From: Flagellimonas pelagia | GTDB taxonomy: Bacteria; Bacteroidota; Bacteroidia; Flavobacteriales; Flavobacteriaceae | Length of the DNA: 44,943 nucleotides | Assembly: GCF_003584135.1 (NCBI RefSeq) | Contig: NZ_QXFI01000034.1 | Coordinates: 1 to 44,943, forward strand | Direction of reading: 5' to 3' | Shown here: positions 41,548-44,943 of the stretch, one piece after another | Numbering within the stretch: position 1 is the stretch's first letter | How the letters are laid out: each line of letters opens with the position of its first letter | Translations under genes and position numbers: made by a program | The notes under the pieces: model-generated | Told to the model about the DNA's origin: nothing | Database searches by the model: none | What the model saw: the letters and a program-made list of their open reading frames with translations, nothing else

Positions 41548-42111
41548 ATGGAAGATAGTCAAAGGAAATCCAATAATTATTTAAAGTTTTTTGCGATGAT
41601 TGGTACTTCAATGGTCGCCATGTTTTTTTTAATGTACACCCACTCATATCAAATCATTGATCACTTTTGGTATAGTGAGACTAGATTTTTCATGACTTTG
41701 ATCATGGGGGGATCGATGATCATTATTATGCTGCTATATATGCTACAGATGTATAAAGACCGACGCAAGAACATGTCAATATTAGCCTTGGGTGTTTTGT
41801 TGATTGCAGGTGGGATATGGCTGGTCAGGAGTCAGGTTACCGTATCAGGGGTCGACTACATGGAAGGAATGATACCCCATCATTCCATTGCTATTTTGAC
41901 CAGTGAACGTTCTCAAATAAAAGATGTCAGGGTACGGGAGCTTGCCAATGAAATTATCAAGGCACAACGCAGGGAGATAATGGAAATGCAATGGTTGATA
42001 AACGACATCAAGGAAAATGGAATAGTGGAAACCGAAGCTGGGAAAGAAAAGCGGCCTATTCCTAAATTCGAGGGATCGCTTAGCGAAGAAACAAAGAATC
42101 TGGCCGAATGA
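41548..42111 (+). CDS. DUF305 family membrane protein
   Basis: A 187-residue protein with three hydrophobic helices (about residues 13-33, 45-66, 75-93). It is followed by a DUF305 part (EGMIPHHSIAILTSERS and EIIKAQRREIMEMQW, about 107-155). The HH pair and the EMQ region fit the ferritin-like helical fold of DUF305, with His/Met residues that may bind copper. DUF305 is often encoded next to copper genes. The extra N-terminal helices tether it to the inner membrane; whether the domain faces the periplasm is not certain from sequence. Confidence 0.85.
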   Translation: MEDSQRKSNNYLKFFAMIGTSMVAMFFLMYTHSYQIIDHFWYSETRFFMTLIMGGSMIIIMLLYMLQMYKDRRKNMSILALGVLLIAGGIWLVRSQVTVSGVDYMEGMIPHHSIAILTSERSQIKDVRVRELANEIIKAQRREIMEMQWLINDIKENGIVETEAGKEKRPIPKFEGSLSEETKNLAE

Positions 42112-42408
42112 GAGGCGATTACTTACTACCAATGCTTTCGTTTTGCCCCAAGTTCACTACAATGGTTTGTCCTATCGAATATATTCTAAACTGATCGGGG
42201 CAAATTCTCCAAAAAAGATTGACGTGGGCGAACCTGATCTCATAGATGTTGCCGAATTCTAAAAACCACTCACCAATTAAGGTTAAGTACTTGACGAAGA
42301 AAGGTAAAGGTTGATTTTTCGGAAAATTCTACAACTCTTTCAGTAAATAACGTAACAGTGCATTTTAGGTCTATTCTGAAATTTGTACCATACAAATCGG
42401 AGTAGAAA
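42112..42408. other. 297-bp gap in front of copA
   Basis: The first 150 bp keep a coding-like open frame without start codon, ending at 42262 (for example LPQVHYNGLSYRIYSK), perhaps the remnant of a gene; its family was not recognised. The second half holds the operator-like inverted repeat at 42381-42397. No RNA gene was recognised. Confidence 0.35.
42381..42397 (+). promoter_or_regulatory. Inverted repeat just upstream of copA
   Basis: A perfect 7-bp inverted repeat, ATTTGTA-CCA-TACAAAT, ending 11 bp before the copA ATG. Its place and symmetry fit an operator for a metal-responsive regulator; the two HMA-AraC proteins are local candidates. A hairpin near the start codon is another reading. 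Confidence 0.5.
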
Positions 42409-44667
42409 ATGGATGCAATCGATATTATTGAGGACACCGAAAGGAAAGCGAAGACGGTGTCAAAAAAATCTTTCCCGGTCACTGGAATGACCTGTGCTGC
42501 CTGTGCATCCAGCGTGGAATCCATGCTGGGCCATACGGAAGGGGTCTACAATGCCAGTGTCAACTTTGCCAATAGTACGGTCCTTGTGGAGTATGACAGT
42601 GCTATGGACCTAAGCGATCTTCAAAATGCGGTACGTCAAATCGGTTATGATATAATTGTGGATGCCGAGGATCCTACCGAAGTACAGGAAGAGCTTTCGA
42701 AAAAGCATTATGTATCCATAAAAAAGCGAACCCTTTGGTCCGCTATTTTGACACTTCCCATTTTCCTTCTGGGGATGTTTTTTATGGATTGGGTCCTGGG
42801 TAGGTGGATTTCGTTGGTACTTGCCGTTCCTATCCTGTTCTGGTTTGGCCGAAGTTTTTTCATAAATGCCCTCAAACAGGCCAGATTCGGTAAGGCCAAT
42901 ATGGATACCTTGGTCGCACTCAGTACGGGCATTGCCTTTTTGTTCAGTGCATTCAATACCTTTTTTCCTGAATTTTGGCTCAGTAAAGGCATGGAACCCC
43001 ATGTATATTATGAGGCGGCCACAGTGATCATCACCTTTATTTCATTGGGGAAATTATTGGAAGAAAAGGCGAAATCAAATACATCCTCCGCCATAAAGAA
43101 ATTGATAGGGTTGCAGCCCAAGACCTTAAAGGTGATAGCAGATGGGGAGGAAAGGGAAATCCCTATTTCTTCGGTCAAGGTAGGTCAAACGATTTTGGTC
43201 AGACCGGGAGAGAAAATCCCTGTGGATGGAACGGTGTCCAAAGGAAGTTCCTATGTTGATGAAAGTATGATCACGGGCGAACCCGTCCCTGTAGAAAAGA
43301 CAAAGGATGAAAAAGTTTTTGCCGGTACCGTAAACCAAAAAGGAAGCTTTCAGTTTGTAGCTGACCGGGTGGGAGGGGAGACCCTTTTGTCCCAGATCAT
43401 CAAGATGGTGCAGGAAGCACAGGGGAGCAAGGCGCCCGTACAAAAATTGGTGGACAGGATTGCCGGTATTTTTGTTCCCGTGGTAATGACGATTTCACTG
43501 GTGACATTTATCACCTGGATGTTCCTGGGAGGTGAGGACGCTTTTACCCATGCACTGTTGACCGCAGTTGCCGTATTGGTAATAGCTTGTCCCTGTGCGC
43601 TGGGTTTGGCAACCCCCACGGCCATCATGGTGGGAATCGGCAAGGGGGCCGACCACAATATTCTCATCAAAGATGCGGAAAGCCTGGAGTTGGGTTACAA
43701 AGTGAATGCCATTGTCCTGGATAAAACGGGTACCATAACTGAAGGAAAGCCTGTGGTGACCGATATGGTCTTTGCGGACCATGTGACCGATCACAGGGCC
43801 CTGGAGCAAATTTTATATGCCATGGAAGGACAGTCCGAACATCCCTTGGCTGAAGCCGTGGTCTCCTTTTTAAAAAATAGAAAGGTAAATCCGGTCGAAA
43901 TTTTGAACTTCAATAGTATTACAGGAAAAGGTGTTCGCGCTGAGGCATTGGATGGAACCCTATACCTTGTGGGCAATCATAAGTTGATGGTCGAAAAAGG
44001 AATCGCCATGGATGACAACCTGGGGCACATGGTCGAAGGGTTAGAGCAGGAGGCCAAAACGGTCATATACTTTGGCGGTGGAGGCAAGGTGAAGGCGATT
44101 TTGACCATTATGGATAGTATAAAGGAATCCTCAAAGGAAGCCATACGGGAAATGCAGGGGAATGGTATGGAAGTTTACATGATGACCGGTGATAACAAGA
44201 TGACCGCCGAAGCCGTATCACAACAGGTGGGTATCAAAAGCTATGAAGCCGAAGTACTCCCATCAGAGAAAGCTGATTTTGTGAAAAGGCTTCAAGAAAG
44301 TGGAAAGGTGGTCGCCATGGTGGGCGATGGTATCAATGATTCGCAGGCACTTGCCCAAGCAGATGTCAGTATCGCGATGGGCAAAGGGTCCGACATTGCC
44401 ATGGATGTCGCGAAAATGACCTTGATCACCTCTGATTTAAATGCCATTCCCAAAGCGTTGAAGCTCTCCCATAAGACCGTTATAGGTATAAGGCAAAATC
44501 TTTTTTGGGCCTTTATATACAATATCATTGGAATTCCTATAGCTGCAGGGCTGCTGTATCCGATCAATGGATTTTTGTTAGATCCGATGATAGCTGGTGC
44601 CGCTATGGCTTTTAGCAGTGTATCGGTCGTATTGAACAGTTTGAGGCTTAAAACGATTAAACTATAG
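42409..44667 (+). CDS. copA: Copper-exporting P1B-type ATPase
   Basis: A 752-residue P1B-1 ATPase exporting Cu(I) from the cytoplasm. One N-terminal HMA domain has GMTCAAC (Cys29 and Cys32). Eight helices follow, with the CPC motif at 394-396 in helix 6 ([12 protein letters not shown]). The actuator has the phosphatase loop MITGEPV, the phosphorylation motif DKTGT starts at D438 and the hinge is GDGIND near 640. Length and order are normal, with a single HMA rather than two. No HP-loop residue seems lost. It is the central inner-membrane exporter of the cluster, with an HMA chaperone gene on each side. Confidence 0.97.
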   Translation: MDAIDIIEDTERKAKTVSKKSFPVTGMTCAACASSVESMLGHTEGVYNASVNFANSTVLVEYDSAMDLSDLQNAVRQIGYDIIVDAEDPTEVQEELSKKHYVSIKKRTLWSAILTLPIFLLGMFFMDWVLGRWISLVLAVPILFWFGRSFFINALKQARFGKANMDTLVALSTGIAFLFSAFNTFFPEFWLSKGMEPHVYYEAATVIITFISLGKLLEEKAKSNTSSAIKKLIGLQPKTLKVIADGEEREIPISSVKVGQTILVRPGEKIPVDGTVSKGSSYVDESMITGEPVPVEKTKDEKVFAGTVNQKGSFQFVADRVGGETLLSQIIKMVQEAQGSKAPVQKLVDRIAGIFVPVVMTISLVTFITWMFLGGEDAFTHALLTAVAVLVIACPCALGLATPTAIMVGIGKGADHNILIKDAESLELGYKVNAIVLDKTGTITEGKPVVTDMVFADHVTDHRALEQILYAMEGQSEHPLAEAVVSFLKNRKVNPVEILNFNSITGKGVRAEALDGTLYLVGNHKLMVEKGIAMDDNLGHMVEGLEQEAKTVIYFGGGGKVKAILTIMDSIKESSKEAIREMQGNGMEVYMMTGDNKMTAEAVSQQVGIKSYEAEVLPSEKADFVKRLQESGKVVAMVGDGINDSQALAQADVSIAMGKGSDIAMDVAKMTLITSDLNAIPKALKLSHKTVIGIRQNLFWAFIYNIIGIPIAAGLLYPINGFLLDPMIAGAAMAFSSVSVVLNSLRLKTIKL

Positions 44668-44688
44668 TAATTTTCTAATTTAAAATCG

Positions 44689-44904
44689 ATGAACATGAGT
44701 ACATTACAATTCAAATCAAATATTAAGTGCAGTGGGTGTGCCAATACCGTAAAACCATTTTTGGATAAGGTGGATGGCGTGACCGATTGGTCTGTTGACT
44801 TTGCCTCCCAAGACAAATTGTTGACCGTACAGACTACAAGTGCTACGGAAGAGGAAATCACTTCTGCTGTTGAATCGGCTGGATATCATTTGACCAAGAA
44901 ATAA
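44689..44904 (+). CDS. HMA-domain metallochaperone (CSGC type)
   Basis: A 71-residue single HMA domain. The metal loop is IKCSGCANTV (Cys about 14 and 17), with Lys replacing the usual Met-Thr before the first Cys. The remaining strands and helices (VDGVTDWSVDFAS, AVESAGYHL) are normal. A second ATG at 44695 is an alternative start. It lies 21 bp after the copA stop and should be co-expressed, a usual arrangement for a copper chaperone feeding CopA. Confidence 0.92.
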   Translation: MNMSTLQFKSNIKCSGCANTVKPFLDKVDGVTDWSVDFASQDKLLTVQTTSATEEEITSAVESAGYHLTKK

Positions 44905-44943
44905 AGGAATGTCCAGAAGAATATATTAAATGGTTCGAATAGG

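Noticed and set aside
1..44943. CRISPR, prophage, insertion sequence or integrase signs
   Set aside because: No direct-repeat arrays, transposase or integrase motifs were seen in any frame.

Overview
The window looks like a chromosomal stretch of a marine-type Flavobacteriaceae bacterium (Bacteroidota). Supporting signs are Bacteroidota-restricted families (HYC_CC_PP-type proteins, DUF3347, short SHOCT proteins, DUF5676), almost no Shine-Dalgarno sites, a TAnnTTTG-like -7 box, and moderate GC. The genus cannot be named from the sequence alone. No rRNA, tRNA, CRISPR array, transposase or integrase was found.

Region A (1 to about 19.9 kb, all minus strand) is a nearly gapless array of about 18 genes, read from right to left. 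It begins with a membrane-anchored AlbA_2/Schlafen-like protein, a lycopene-cyclase-like membrane protein, a universal stress protein, a type II NADH dehydrogenase and NhaA. Next come an archaeal-type (type II) GAPDH, a DhnA-type class I aldolase, a dicarboxylate symporter, a GH13 amylase, an alpha/beta hydrolase, alpha-glucan phosphorylase, a small unknown protein, a divergent acetate-kinase homologue and PfkA. It ends with a spermidine-synthase-like membrane protein, a site-2 protease with CBS domains and an MgtC/DUF4010 protein that runs off the window. Start/stop overlaps (ATGA, TAATG) suggest co-transcription. The enzymes fit intracellular glucan mobilisation into glycolysis, with stress, ion-homeostasis and NADH-reoxidation functions. 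The acetate kinase has lost several active-site residues, so a glycogen-to-acetate reading is not secure.

Region B (about 20.1 to 25.6 kb, minus strand) is the left arm of a copper or heavy-metal island. It holds an HYC_CC_PP-type protein, an HMA-AraC regulator, a cytochrome c, a porin-like barrel, a cytochrome-c lipoprotein, a lipoprotein that is 24% methionine, a His-tailed membrane protein, a CxxC metallochaperone, two SHOCT proteins, a second lipoprotein related to the Met-rich one, and DUF5676.

Region C (about 26.2 to 44.9 kb, plus strand) is the divergent right arm. It starts with a second HYC_CC_PP-type gene and a CusA-CusC-CusB efflux system whose adaptor carries an N-terminal heavy-metal-binding domain and a C-terminal DUF3347 domain. 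A multicopper oxidase follows, fused to a CopB-like outer-membrane barrel, then an APC permease, a free DUF3347 lipoprotein and a haem-binding-domain protein. After these come small membrane proteins, an NTF2-like secreted protein, a PepSY protein, a second HMA-AraC regulator, a metallochaperone, a DUF305 protein, the CopA P-type ATPase and a final metallochaperone.

Together B and C describe copper handling at every level: inner-membrane export (CopA), trans-envelope efflux (CusABC), periplasmic or outer-membrane oxidation (the oxidase-barrel fusion), binding by Met/His-rich proteins and HMA chaperones, and sensing by HMA-AraC proteins. The most unusual points are the oxidase-barrel fusion, the duplicated HMA-AraC regulators, the Met-rich lipoprotein pair, the degraded acetate-kinase active site, and inverted repeats at 38708-38790 and just upstream of copA.
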